Shown piece by piece: positions 1 through 8,393 of a stretch of DNA of 64,000 nucleotides. Every line of letters begins with the position of its first letter. Position 1 is the stretch's first letter. The DNA is from a virus: positions 1 to 64,000 of the IMG/VR virus record IMGVR_UViG_3300034198_015644. One strand, written 5' to 3'. The notes under the pieces are model-generated. The model saw nothing but the letters and a program-made list of their open reading frames with translations. It was not told where the DNA came from and did not search any database. Both the position numbers and the translations under genes were made by a program.

Positions 1-2
1 AA

Positions 3-122
3 ACCGCATTAAATGGTGTTTTTCTTCCTGAACAATTAAAAGTAATTGTTGATATGAGAAAATACAAATCAATCACTAAAGAAGAAAGAGAAGAACTTAT
101 AGATTTACTTAAAAATAAATGA
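3..122 (+). CDS. C-terminal end of an unknown gene (5' truncated by window)
   Basis: An open frame enters from the left edge and encodes about 39 residues before a TGA stop. The tail is charged and helical (KSITKEEREELIDLLKNK). In T4 the gene before the tail sheath is the large terminase subunit, but this short end is not enough to identify the protein. A terminator-like hairpin follows, separating it from the tail sheath gene. It is real coding sequence by composition; its function is unknown. Confidence 0.55.
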   Translation, partial: TALNGVFLPEQLKVIVDMRKYKSITKEEREELIDLLKNK

Positions 123-132
123 TTAATTTTTC

Positions 133-165
133 AACCACATTATTAATTTAAAATAATGGTTTTTT
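133..165 (+). terminator. Putative intrinsic terminator
   Basis: AACC-ACATTATT pairs with AATAATGGTT (two-base bulge, 7-nt loop) and is followed by a run of T. It lies directly after the truncated first gene. Confidence 0.5.
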
Positions 166-176
166 GGAAAATTAAT

Positions 177-185
177 AATATTTAT
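177..185 (+). promoter_or_regulatory. Putative late promoter motif AATATTTAT
   Basis: Copy of a motif that recurs upstream of many structural genes in this window. It sits 41 nt before the tail sheath start and just after a terminator-like hairpin. Confidence 0.45.
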
Positions 186-226
186 AATGAAAAGATAATA
201 ATATAACTAAAAAATAAAAAAAAATA

Positions 227-2737
227 ATGGCAAATTCAATTTTTGTAAGTCCCGGTGTCTATACAAGAGAAAAAGATCTAACATACGTTGTTAGACAGGT
301 TGGTGTGACTACCTTGGGTATTGCAGGTGAGACTCCTCAAGGACCTGCATTTGAACCTATTTTCGTATCTAATTACGAAGAATTTATGATGTATTTTGGT
401 GGTTTAGATCCTGAAAAATTTCCCGGAAATAGATATCCTAAGTATGAGGCAAATTACATAGCAAAATCGTATTTAACTCAATCTAACCAAATGTTTATAA
501 CAAGAATTCTTGGTTTATCGGGTTATGATGCGGGTCCGGCTTGGGCAATTAGAACTAATACAGGTGAAGTTGTAGCGCTTATAAGATCAAGAGGTGAATA
601 TGATTTAAATGAAGTATTACATTACTACGTAACTACATTGACCGCAACTAATATAAGTGCAACCACCAATCCTTTGGGGTCATTTTTATTAGGTGGTACA
701 GTAGCGTATGGTGCTCAGGCAGGTAATACATTTTCATATGAAGTATCATTTGACACCACTCAAAGATCATTTATTACTCGTGTTTTAGGTGTAACTGCAA
801 CAGATGCAGATGCTTTTATTTACGTAGAGGAAGTCTATAATAATAGATTAGATTATTTAATAAGTACAAGCGCGGTTACAGGTATTAACATGACCTTAAC
901 ACCATATGTTACAACATTTTCTGATTATTTACAAAAATGGAATACTCCATTTACGCCATTCGTTGTTTCAGAACTTCGTGGTAACAAATTATTTAGATTA
1001 TTTAGATTTGTAATGATTTCTGATGGTGATTCGGGTAATAGACAATGTAAATTTTCTATTATAAACATAAAACCTGACACTAAAGACTTTGATTTAATAG
1101 TTAGAGATTTTAATGACACCGATGAAGAGCAAATAATTTTAGAAAGATGGACAAAACTTAATTTACGTTTTGACGATCAAAATTTTATTGGAAGAAGAAT
1201 TGGTACCACTAATGGTGACTTTGCATTAAGCAGTAAATACATTATGGTTGAGATGGCAGAAAATTGTCCTGAGGACGCTTTCCCTGCGGGTTTTGAGGGG
1301 TATGTACAAAGAGACTATACTCCGGCAACAAATCCTTCTATAGTATATAAAACTACATATACCTTAAAAGAATTAAGTACAATTGCAAAATTAAGTAGAT
1401 CTTACTTAGGTTTATCTGATATAGTAGGTATTGATCAAGATTTCTTCGATTATAAAGGTATGGTTTCTTCATTACCTAATAACCCTGATGTATATTGGAC
1501 AGACTTTACACATGGATTCCATATGGACTCAGGTGCAAACGGGGCTGGTGTAACTGTTGAGAACGCTACGATACCTAATTATCGTGGAGGTTTAAGTGGA
1601 CTTTATACCCCTGTGTTTGATGTGGGTGCATATCCATTCCAAACAATAATTGGAATTGTAGGTACTCCATATGAAAGATTAAGAGCACGTAAATTTACAT
1701 TCGTACCTTACGGTGGTTTTGATGGATGGGACGTATATAGAACAAAACGTACAAATACACCAAACTATGTTTATAATGGATATTCAGCAACTTTTGGTTT
1801 GACTAGTGGAGTATTTTTCCCTTACACAACTGTAGATGGAAACCTTGGTAATACTTCAGATTGGTACGCATATTATGAAGGTATGCACACATTTGATAAC
1901 CCAATTTCTGTAAACGTAAACGTATTTACAACTCCTGGTATAACAACTATAGATAACGATAACTTAGTATACGAAGCCATTGATATGGTAGAGACACTAA
2001 GAGCGGATTCAATCTATATTGTAACCACACCTGATTTTAGTTATTATGAAACATCTGCAATAACAGAATACTATACGGCCGAAGATATTGTTTTAACTCT
2101 TGAGGGACAATTTAACTCAAATTATACCGCAACATATTGGCCTTGGATTCAGATGAATGATACTGAAAACTATATTCAGGTTTGGATGCCACCTACAATG
2201 GAGGTTGTTAGAAACATTGCACTTACGGATAATATTGCATTCCCTTGGTTTGCAACTGCGGGTGTTGAGAGGGGTTCTACTACCGCAATTAAGGCTCGTA
2301 TCAAATTAAGACAAGCAGATAGAGACATTCTTTATGAAGGTAGAATCAATCCTATGGCAACATTCACCGAAGAGGGTGTATTGATTTGGGGTAATAAAAC
2401 AATGCAAGAGGCAGAAACTGCACTTAATAGATTAAACGTAAGACGTTTGTTATTACAAGCTCGTAAGTTGATTTCTGCGGTTGCCACACGTTTATTATTT
2501 GATCCTAATGACCAAGTAGTAAGAGATAGATTCGCTTCATTGGTGAACCCAATTCTTGATAACATTCGTAAAGAAAGAGGTTTATACGACTTTAGAGTTG
2601 TAGTATCAAATGATATTGAAGAGTATGATCGTAATGAAATGAGTGCTAAATTGTACTTGAAACCTACAAGAGCATTAGAATATATTATCATCGACTTCAT
2701 TATCACACCTACAGGTGCGTCTTTTGATAATGTTTAA
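227..2737 (+). CDS. gp18: Contractile tail sheath protein (T4 gp18-like)
   Basis: Forms the contractile outer tube of the tail, which shortens to drive the inner tube through the host envelope. The N-terminus (IFVSPGVYTREKDLT, then VGVTTLGIAGETPQGPAF) is the classic sheath start. The C-terminal 200 residues (IWGNKTMQ, then RLLLQARKLISA, EYIIIDFIIT) match the conserved sheath core that makes the inter-subunit mesh. At 836 residues it is longer than T4 gp18 (659), the excess falling in the middle, where protruding domains are variable in this family. The start is chosen because the conserved N-terminus begins here and an A-rich leader precedes it. It is followed by a strong terminator and is preceded by a late-type motif. 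The family call is secure. Confidence 0.95.
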   Translation: MANSIFVSPGVYTREKDLTYVVRQVGVTTLGIAGETPQGPAFEPIFVSNYEEFMMYFGGLDPEKFPGNRYPKYEANYIAKSYLTQSNQMFITRILGLSGYDAGPAWAIRTNTGEVVALIRSRGEYDLNEVLHYYVTTLTATNISATTNPLGSFLLGGTVAYGAQAGNTFSYEVSFDTTQRSFITRVLGVTATDADAFIYVEEVYNNRLDYLISTSAVTGINMTLTPYVTTFSDYLQKWNTPFTPFVVSELRGNKLFRLFRFVMISDGDSGNRQCKFSIINIKPDTKDFDLIVRDFNDTDEEQIILERWTKLNLRFDDQNFIGRRIGTTNGDFALSSKYIMVEMAENCPEDAFPAGFEGYVQRDYTPATNPSIVYKTTYTLKELSTIAKLSRSYLGLSDIVGIDQDFFDYKGMVSSLPNNPDVYWTDFTHGFHMDSGANGAGVTVENATIPNYRGGLSGLYTPVFDVGAYPFQTIIGIVGTPYERLRARKFTFVPYGGFDGWDVYRTKRTNTPNYVYNGYSATFGLTSGVFFPYTTVDGNLGNTSDWYAYYEGMHTFDNPISVNVNVFTTPGITTIDNDNLVYEAIDMVETLRADSIYIVTTPDFSYYETSAITEYYTAEDIVLTLEGQFNSNYTATYWPWIQMNDTENYIQVWMPPTMEVVRNIALTDNIAFPWFATAGVERGSTTAIKARIKLRQADRDILYEGRINPMATFTEEGVLIWGNKTMQEAETALNRLNVRRLLLQARKLISAVATRLLFDPNDQVVRDRFASLVNPILDNIRKERGLYDFRVVVSNDIEEYDRNEMSAKLYLKPTRALEYIIIDFIITPTGASFDNV

Positions 2738-2755
2738 TAAAATTTAAATAACGAT

Positions 2756-2782
2756 AAAAAAGGGAGGAAACTCCCTTTTTTA
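2756..2782 (+). terminator. Intrinsic terminator after tail sheath gene
   Basis: An 11-bp perfect stem (AAAAAAGGGAG / CTCCCTTTTTT) with a GAAA tetraloop, ending in a T run. Confidence 0.9.
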
Positions 2783-2790
2783 TTTTAACT

Positions 2791-2799
2791 AATATTTAT
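2791..2799 (+). promoter_or_regulatory. Putative late promoter motif AATATTTAT
   Basis: Recurring motif 20 nt before the next start codon and 9 nt after a strong terminator, so a new transcript is expected to begin here. Confidence 0.5.
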
Positions 2800-2819
2800 G
2801 ATAAAATATCGTATATAAA

Positions 2820-3947
2820 ATGAAAATTTTAATCACAGAAAATCAATTAAAAGATATTGTAGTTCCGTATTTTTCACAAAAAAATGATGATTTAATTACT
2901 TTAAGAGAAAATTGGGAAAAACTTAATGAAGAAGAAAAACAATTAGTTATTGAATTATATAAATTATTCAACCCAAAAAATTCTAAATTAATTAACGAGG
3001 GATTTATGGATTGGATTCAAACAGGTTTAGATGTGGGCGGTATATTTGATCCTACGGGAATTGCAGATACTGTTAATGCGGTAATCTATTTTAGTAGAGG
3101 AGAAGTCCTTTTTGGTATGTTATCTTTAGTTGCAATAGTTCCTTATGTAGGAGATGCGGTTGCAAAGCCAGTAATAATGGCCGCAAAGGTAGGATCTAAA
3201 GAAGTAAAATTATTTTCTGCAGCTTTAAAAACTAAAAATGCAACAAAAATTGCCGAAACAACAAAAACAATTAAAGGTAGTAGTGTAGGTAATAAAATTT
3301 TAAAGTTTTTGGAAAGTTTTGGTGATGGTCAATTGGGTCGTAAAATTATGAGTCTTTTGGAAAAAGGTAAAAAAATACCTATTGTTGGTAAATTTTTTAA
3401 ATTAATAGAGGAGTGGGTGGGTATTTTAACTAAAGCATCTAAAGAAGTTAAAGTACCGACAACTGCCTCTAAGATTGAAGTAAAAACCGGTGCAGGTGTT
3501 TGGAAAGGTACTTTAAAGGGTAGTGAAAAAGTTGCTTGGGGTGAAGTTTTAAAACAAATGTTTGGTGGTAAAAAACTAACTACATTTAGGGAATTGTCTA
3601 AAGCAGGGAAATTACCTTACGATAGCGTAAGTAACATTTATAAAAATATTATGAGAGTCCCTGAATCAAGAAAACTTATGGGTAAAACTAAAATGTTTTT
3701 AAGATTTTTGGATCATTTGGGTTTGGGTAATTATGTTGGACCTGAGGAATTAGAAAAGAAAATACCAAATGTAGATCAAAAATTCGCAGAATTTGTAAAT
3801 ACTCCTGAAGGTAGGGAATCGTTTAATGAAGACGTAATCCCTTACTTAGAAGATTCTTCTTCTAAAGAATCTAATACATTAGGATTAAACAATATGACAC
3901 CTGAAATGGGGAATATAATATCACAATTTTTAAAAACACAAGTATAA
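2820..3947 (+). CDS. Unknown virion-associated candidate with N-terminal leader-like region and hydrophobic segment
   Basis: Family not recognised. The first ~58 residues are charged and helical (MKILITENQLKDIV...), ending at KLINE-G, which fits the (I/L)xE-G/A/S cleavage rule of T4-type prohead proteases. After that point comes a Gly-rich hydrophobic stretch (about residues 60-115, with IFDPTGIADTVNA and VPYVGDAV) reminiscent of pre-toxin or membrane-active segments. The rest is Lys-rich and helical. It is followed at once by a gene with the same architecture, and both lie between sheath and tube genes. I infer a packaged internal or ejected protein. This is unproven; it could equally be a tail accessory protein. 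Confidence 0.75.
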   Translation: MKILITENQLKDIVVPYFSQKNDDLITLRENWEKLNEEEKQLVIELYKLFNPKNSKLINEGFMDWIQTGLDVGGIFDPTGIADTVNAVIYFSRGEVLFGMLSLVAIVPYVGDAVAKPVIMAAKVGSKEVKLFSAALKTKNATKIAETTKTIKGSSVGNKILKFLESFGDGQLGRKIMSLLEKGKKIPIVGKFFKLIEEWVGILTKASKEVKVPTTASKIEVKTGAGVWKGTLKGSEKVAWGEVLKQMFGGKKLTTFRELSKAGKLPYDSVSNIYKNIMRVPESRKLMGKTKMFLRFLDHLGLGNYVGPEELEKKIPNVDQKFAEFVNTPEGRESFNEDVIPYLEDSSSKESNTLGLNNMTPEMGNIISQFLKTQV

Positions 3948-3948
3948 A

Positions 3949-4635
3949 ATGAAAAAATTAACTGATTTTCAAATTGAACATTTGGTCGAAAACACTATCA
4001 ATAAAAAAAATAATTTTAAAAATAAAAAATTAATAGAATTTTACGTTAAAAAATGGAATAAATGTGAAACTAAAAAAGATCGACATCAATTTTTTAACGA
4101 GTTTTTTATCAATAGAAAAAAATTAATTAGCGAAGGATACAATCAACGTATGATCGATGAGGGACTTTTTAGTTCTCTTCTTGGAAGCGGTTTAGGTGGT
4201 TTTAAATCTACATTCAAAGAATGGTTAGCAGGTAAATTGGTCGGAGCTTTAGGTGTTAGTGATCCTGAATTAAAAAATAAAATATCAATTGCGTTGGCCA
4301 ACTTAAATTGGAGTCAGGATTGGACTAAACTTTTATCTCCGATAAAAAATTGTAGATATTTCACCGATGTAATTTTAGATTCTGTAATTGAATATTATAT
4401 AGACAAAGGACTTAAAGATTGGGCAGGAGTAGGTACTGGAACTTTAGGTACTGCATTTAGAAATGCGGTTTCAGATGCGTTAAGTGATCAAAAATATGTA
4501 CAACAATTAGAAGATTCTATTGGTAATATTTTATGTGGTGCACTTGAGAAAATGTTTGGTGGTGGCATAACCAATACAGTTAAAAATGTTATGGGTATGG
4601 ATAAAACAACTAATCCAACTCCTGCAACATCGTAA
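3949..4635 (+). CDS. Unknown virion-associated candidate, partner of the preceding gene
   Basis: Starts one base after the preceding stop, so the two are co-transcribed and probably coupled. The N-terminal ~66 residues are strongly basic (repeated KNKK and KK clusters) and contain two sites of the form (I/L)xE-G: KKLISE-G and RMIDE-G. The next stretch is Gly-rich and amphipathic (LFSSLLGSGLGGF), followed by a helical region with a possible Cys pair and a low-complexity Thr/Pro tail. The plan mirrors its neighbour. No family is recognised. A processed capsid-internal protein is an inference from the cleavage-like sites. Confidence 0.72.
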   Translation: MKKLTDFQIEHLVENTINKKNNFKNKKLIEFYVKKWNKCETKKDRHQFFNEFFINRKKLISEGYNQRMIDEGLFSSLLGSGLGGFKSTFKEWLAGKLVGALGVSDPELKNKISIALANLNWSQDWTKLLSPIKNCRYFTDVILDSVIEYYIDKGLKDWAGVGTGTLGTAFRNAVSDALSDQKYVQQLEDSIGNILCGALEKMFGGGITNTVKNVMGMDKTTNPTPATS

Positions 4636-4658
4636 ATGTATATTAAAAAGTATATTTT

Positions 4659-4684
4659 AAAACCCCTCCATGAGGGGTTTTTTT
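4659..4684. terminator. Intrinsic terminator between convergent genes
   Basis: A 10-bp stem (AAAACCCCTC / GAGGGGTTTT) with a 3-nt loop and flanking T and A runs on both sides. It lies between a plus-strand and a minus-strand gene that converge, so it may serve both. Confidence 0.85.
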
Positions 4685-4946
4685 ATAAGAATTCGTAAAC
4701 GATTTTACAATGTCTACCAGGTATTAACTTAATACTATTATTGGGTAATTTGTAGAAGTAAGTTACTTCTTTTTGTTTTTTTTCTTTATCTAAATAAGAT
4801 GTACTATATAAGGAAACATCCAATTCTTCATTATTAAAACCATACCATTCGCCATAATATTCTCGCAAATCTATTTTACTTTTTGTTTTTTCATTGAAAA
4901 ATTCAGGTAATATTATAATTCTTGCTGCAATTTTATTATTTTCCAT
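4683..4946 (-). CDS. Small protein of unknown function, only minus-strand gene in the window
   Basis: Encodes 87 residues with mixed composition (aromatic, acidic and basic; REYYGEWYGF motif), with no signal peptide or membrane segment. It is not overlapped by any plus-strand gene, fills an otherwise empty 470-base gap, converges with the preceding gene across a terminator, and has a well-formed Bacteroidota-type promoter 18 nt upstream of its start. Those points argue that it is real rather than a chance frame. Orientation and its own host-type promoter suggest an early or independently expressed accessory gene (a moron). Function is unknown; I recognise no family. Confidence 0.7.
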   Translation of the reverse strand: MENNKIAARIIILPEFFNEKTKSKIDLREYYGEWYGFNNEELDVSLYSTSYLDKEKKQKEVTYFYKLPNNSIKLIPGRHCKIVYEFL

Positions 4947-4964
4947 AGGGATTAAATTTTATAT

Positions 4965-4994
4965 AAAATATATCTTTTTTTTTAAAAAAGTCAA
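4965..4994 (-). promoter_or_regulatory. Bacteroidota-type promoter driving the minus-strand gene
   Basis: Read on the minus strand: TTG, 19 nt, then TATATTTT, matching the Bacteroidota housekeeping consensus TTG/TTTG-N19-TAnnTTTG except for the last base. The start codon lies 18 nt after the -7 element. Confidence 0.6.
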
Positions 4995-5039
4995 TTTTTA
5001 CTTTATAAAAAAATAATAATAAATTTTTTATTTTTTGAT

Positions 5040-5047
5040 ATATTTAT
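5040..5047 (+). promoter_or_regulatory. Putative late promoter motif ATATTTAT
   Basis: Recurring motif, 63 nt upstream of the tail tube start, in a very AT-rich region between divergent genes. Confidence 0.4.
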
Positions 5048-5110
5048 TATTAAATATTGTATATAAAACAATAAAACTAACTATAATAAAAAAATTAAAA
5101 AACTAAAAAA

Positions 5111-5602
5111 ATGGCTGATTTGCTTTTAAAAGCTCCCGTACCTTACGAACCTAAACGTAAGAATAGATGGATATTAAGATTCCCAGCAGATTTAGGTATT
5201 CAAGAGTGGTGGTTGGCTACTGCTAACAGACCAACAATAAATCAAAATGCGGTAGAGATCCCATTTATTAACACATCTACTTTCGTAGTAGGTAGATTTA
5301 AATGGAGTACCATTGGGTGTACATTAAGAGATCCTATCGGTCCTTCTGCCGCACAAGCAATCATGGAGTGGGTTCGTTTACACTCTGAATCAGTAACAGG
5401 TAGACAAGGTTATGCCGCTGGTTATAAAAAAGATATCGAATTAGAAATGTTAGACCCTACGGGTGTTACAGTAGAAAAATGGATACTACAAAGTACCATG
5501 TTGGCAGGTGACACTAATTTTGGTTCATTAGGATATAGTGATGATGCTTTGGCTGATATCAGCATATCTTTACAACCTGACCGTTGTATATTGGTATTCT
5601 AA
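5111..5602 (+). CDS. gp19: Tail tube protein (T4 gp19-like)
   Basis: Builds the inner tail tube through which DNA passes and which the sheath drives into the cell. Its 163 residues equal the length of T4 gp19. Motifs fit the family: a basic N-terminus leading to NRWILRFP, a central FKWSTIGCTLRDPIGPS, an AIMEWVRLH helix and a C-terminal ADISISLQPDRCIL strand. It is a single gene between two terminators, which fits a very abundantly made protein with its own transcript. The preceding A-rich leader and the conserved N-terminus support the start. Confident call. Confidence 0.92.
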   Translation: MADLLLKAPVPYEPKRKNRWILRFPADLGIQEWWLATANRPTINQNAVEIPFINTSTFVVGRFKWSTIGCTLRDPIGPSAAQAIMEWVRLHSESVTGRQGYAAGYKKDIELEMLDPTGVTVEKWILQSTMLAGDTNFGSLGYSDDALADISISLQPDRCILVF

Positions 5603-5619
5603 TATATTAAAAAAAAAAG

Positions 5620-5652
5620 AAAAAAGTCTCATATTTCTATGAGACTTTTTTA
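5620..5652 (+). terminator. Intrinsic terminator after tail tube gene
   Basis: A 13-bp perfect stem (AAAAAAGTCTCAT / ATGAGACTTTTTT) with a 6-nt loop. Confidence 0.9.
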
Positions 5653-5661
5653 ATTTTATGA

Positions 5662-5670
5662 AATATTTAT
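5662..5670 (+). promoter_or_regulatory. Putative late promoter motif AATATTTAT
   Basis: Recurring motif placed 10 nt after a terminator and 19 nt before the next start codon, the same geometry as at the gene after the tail sheath. Confidence 0.5.
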
Positions 5671-5689
5671 CTAATAAAACATTAATAAA

Positions 5690-7399
5690 ATGGGAAAAAA
5701 ATTTAAAAATATTAACGAAGAGTTAGAGAGAATGAAAACTCTAATGTATGAAACAGATAATTTAATTTTAAATAATGAAAAGACAATCATAAATGAATCT
5801 GTAGAAACTCAAGAAGAAAGTGATTCTATGGATGAACAAGATACCGATTTTAAAACTAAAAGAAGTTCATTTAAAGTTGCTAAAGTTAGTGACATTAATA
5901 CTCTTGTAAGAGGTGGAGCATCTAAATTTGATACATATAAGATTAAAGGTACAGGAGTAACTCAGTTATTTGATGATAAGGGTAAAATGACTCCCGAAGG
6001 TATGGAGTTGATGAAAAAATCAGGATTAAATTTACCTGCAGGTCAAGTAGTTATGCGTATCGGTAAAAGAGACGATGCTGATACAGACAAAGTATTTTTT
6101 CAAGTTGTACCTGCAACTGAATTAAGTATCGTTACAAAAGATCAACAAATCGCAGATTTAACTGCACAAGATCTTGATAAATTGGCAACCGAAAAAACTA
6201 AAGTAGTTCCTGCTCCAACACCAAGTCCTAAGCAAGAACCAACTCCTACACCATCAGGTAAAATTCCTTCCGATAAAGAATTGTTGTATTCACAATATAG
6301 TAAATTTGAAAAAGTATTAGATACTGTTGATGGTACTAAAAATTTTAATTCGGCAGGATATACAAAATTTGTTGGTGCAACCTATAAAATAAATAAAGTA
6401 AACGGTGACGTTTATAGAGTAACTAAAGATGGTGTTATAAGTGCAATTTTTAAGAAAAAAGGTAAAGAATTAACTAAAGAAAATTTTAATTTAGATTTAG
6501 TTTTCGTTAACCCTATGTTATTTGAATCAGTAATTTTAGAACAAACTACAGGTAAAAATTATGAGTATCAGTGTGTGGGGGATTGTTCAGGTCAAAATAT
6601 TATGTCTACTAAATTTACGGATGTAGTTGATGATACTTTAGCGGGTAAAGAATGGAAAGGTGAAGTTCAACCTACCCCAAGCCCAACCCCATCTCCCGTA
6701 AAAGAAGGTGGCGATTGGTCTAATTTCCCATGTATAACAAGTAATCCTGCGATTAAGAAAATTGAAGATCCTAAGTTTGGTGTTATTTATCAAGACGCCG
6801 CAAATAAATATTTTGCCAATGGTAGGTTCTTGGATATTAAAGCAGGTAAAATGGGTAATTACAAATGTGAGGGAAATAAAATTGTTTCCGATAAACAACA
6901 AACTGCAGAAACCCCAAAATATAAAATAGTAACAGATTCGGATTTAATTGGGGATACAGGTAGATTAAGACAGTATATCCAACAAGTAACTGATCTTGGC
7001 GGTGGAATGGCAACAATATTAGATACATTAGGTATAAATATTGCTAATTTAGCTGCGGGTAGAAGATTAGGTGTTAAAGGTGTTGTAGATGCCTTAGATG
7101 GTTTTGTTGATTCTAAAGATTTAGCCTATGTTTTACAAGTAATAAAATCTTTAAATAATGTTTATTATTTTGATGAGGAAACTGAAAGTTATACTAATGC
7201 CACTACAAGATTTTTAGAGGTTTATTCTGAAGATGAAGGTGGTGACAATTTGATAACGGATGTTGAAAGCGTAGGTACTACGACATTACCAACTGGTGCA
7301 GAAAAATTGAAAAAAGTTATTGTTGCCACAATTAATAAACAAAAAGATCAAGAAGTACCTGCTGATTTACAAAAATCGGGAGAAAGTAATGTTAGTTAA
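5690..7399 (+). CDS. Proline-linker multidomain protein of unknown function
   Basis: 569 residues. A charged helical N-terminus (NINEELERMKTLMYE) runs to IINE-S near residue 36, another (I/L)xE-S site. Two proline/threonine linkers (PAPTPSPKQEPTPTPS near 175 and PTPSPTPSPVKE near 330) split the protein into three parts. The middle part has a Cys pair (QCVGDC); the third begins with a FPCITSNPAIKK block ending in NYKC, which looks like a small disulphide or wall-binding module. The C-terminus is helical and acidic. No family is assigned. Linker-separated small domains next to tail genes suggest a virion protein, possibly envelope-interacting; this is inference. Confidence 0.75.
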   Translation: MGKKFKNINEELERMKTLMYETDNLILNNEKTIINESVETQEESDSMDEQDTDFKTKRSSFKVAKVSDINTLVRGGASKFDTYKIKGTGVTQLFDDKGKMTPEGMELMKKSGLNLPAGQVVMRIGKRDDADTDKVFFQVVPATELSIVTKDQQIADLTAQDLDKLATEKTKVVPAPTPSPKQEPTPTPSGKIPSDKELLYSQYSKFEKVLDTVDGTKNFNSAGYTKFVGATYKINKVNGDVYRVTKDGVISAIFKKKGKELTKENFNLDLVFVNPMLFESVILEQTTGKNYEYQCVGDCSGQNIMSTKFTDVVDDTLAGKEWKGEVQPTPSPTPSPVKEGGDWSNFPCITSNPAIKKIEDPKFGVIYQDAANKYFANGRFLDIKAGKMGNYKCEGNKIVSDKQQTAETPKYKIVTDSDLIGDTGRLRQYIQQVTDLGGGMATILDTLGINIANLAAGRRLGVKGVVDALDGFVDSKDLAYVLQVIKSLNNVYYFDEETESYTNATTRFLEVYSEDEGGDNLITDVESVGTTTLPTGAEKLKKVIVATINKQKDQEVPADLQKSGESNVS

Positions 7400-7420
7400 T
7401 TTTATATAAATTAAATTTTT

Positions 7421-7446
7421 AAACCCCCTTTATGGGGGTTTTTTAT
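7421..7446 (+). terminator. Intrinsic terminator
   Basis: AAACCCCC pairs with GGGGGTTT across a 5-nt loop, followed by T6. Confidence 0.88.
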
Positions 7447-7472
7447 TTTTTAATAAATTTTTATTTACTAAT

Positions 7473-7480
7473 CTATTTAT
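7473..7480 (+). promoter_or_regulatory. Putative late promoter motif, variant CTATTTAT
   Basis: One-base variant of the recurring motif, 17 nt before the gp26-like start and downstream of a terminator. Confidence 0.4.
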
Positions 7481-7497
7481 TATTATATTATTAAGTT

Positions 7498-8226
7498 ATG
7501 GAAAATACACAAATACCTTACGACATTATTCAATTAGCTTCAGAGGGATTACTATACCCTAATGGACAAAAGACTGTTAAAGTAGAATATTTAACTGCAA
7601 TGGATGAATCTATTTTAACTTCATCTAACCTTGCAAGTCAAGGGTTAACTTTTGATGTTCTTTTAGAGAGAAAAATTAAAAATTTAGATTTTCATCCTTT
7701 AGATCTTTTAAGGGGGGATAGAATGGCTATATTAATATGGCTTAGAACTACAGGTTATGGTTCTGAATATCCAATCAGAGTATTTTCAGACAAAGAAAAT
7801 ACTTACGTTGATTTAGTATTTGATTTAAGTACTCTAAAAATGAAACCTATAGGTGCAAAACCTGATGAAAAAGGTGAGTTTGATATGGTATTACCTGTTT
7901 CAAAAAAACACGTAAAATTCAAATTATTGACGGGTAGGGATGAAAAAGAAATTTCACGAAAGGACGAGGAATGGATTAGAAGAGGAAATGAGTCGGATAG
8001 GGGTAGATTCTTATTAGAACAACAAATAGTTGAGATTGATGGTGAGAGAGATATTGTTAAAAATTTACAAGAAATTCCAAGAATGCCATTAAGAGATGCT
8101 ATAGAATTTAAAAAATATTCAAATTCAATAGAACCTGGTATTGATTTTAATATTCAGGTAGAAGCTCCCGGAGGTGAGTTAATTAAAACCTTTCTTAGCA
8201 TCAGACCAGATTTTTTCCTTTTTTAA
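7498..8226 (+). CDS. gp26: Baseplate hub assembly protein (T4 gp26-like family)
   Basis: 242 residues. The N-terminal half carries the pattern of the T4 gp26 baseplate family: ASEGLLYPNG, VEYLTAMDESILTS and GDRMAILIWLRTTGYG. In T4 this protein takes part in assembling the central hub; here the gene lies upstream of the tape measure gene, where tail-assembly chaperones usually sit. The last codons are CUU UUU followed by UAA, and the +1 frame is open across that site into a short frame, so a frameshifted longer product is possible. T4 gp26 is 208 residues. The family call is moderately secure. Confidence 0.7.
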   Translation: MENTQIPYDIIQLASEGLLYPNGQKTVKVEYLTAMDESILTSSNLASQGLTFDVLLERKIKNLDFHPLDLLRGDRMAILIWLRTTGYGSEYPIRVFSDKENTYVDLVFDLSTLKMKPIGAKPDEKGEFDMVLPVSKKHVKFKLLTGRDEKEISRKDEEWIRRGNESDRGRFLLEQQIVEIDGERDIVKNLQEIPRMPLRDAIEFKKYSNSIEPGIDFNIQVEAPGGELIKTFLSIRPDFFLF

Positions 8227-8236
8227 CTCAACTTAC

Positions 8237-8365
8237 ATGGGTAATTTGACTAAGAAATTTTATGCCCTAAATAGACGTATAAATCTTTCTTATTCAGATT
8301 TTTTAATTATGCCAGTTTATTTAAGAGAATCCATAATTGATATTTTGATAGAGGAAAATAAATAA
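8237..8365 (+). CDS. Small 42-residue frame after gp26-like gene; separate protein or frameshift extension
   Basis: ATG-initiated frame encoding 42 residues, beginning MGNLTKKFYALNRRINL and ending IIDILIEENK, with convincing amphipathic helical composition. It starts 10 nt after the gp26-like stop, in the +1 frame relative to it. That frame is open from about 8183, inside the end of the upstream gene, so the sequence could also be read as a C-terminal extension after a +1 (or -2) slip. T4-type gp26 proteins lack a documented extension of this sort. Function is unknown; a chaperone tail domain is an inference from position. Confidence 0.6.
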   Translation: MGNLTKKFYALNRRINLSYSDFLIMPVYLRESIIDILIEENK

Positions 8366-8372
8366 AATCCTC

Positions 8373-8381
8373 AATATTTAT
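8373..8381 (+). promoter_or_regulatory. Putative late promoter motif AATATTTAT
   Basis: Recurring motif, 12 nt upstream of the next start codon. Confidence 0.4.
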
Positions 8382-8393
8382 TAATAAAAAGTA

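Noticed and set aside
2332-2706. Long minus-strand frame inside the tail sheath gene
   Set aside because: Lies wholly within the conserved sheath C-terminus; no promoter and shadow-like composition.
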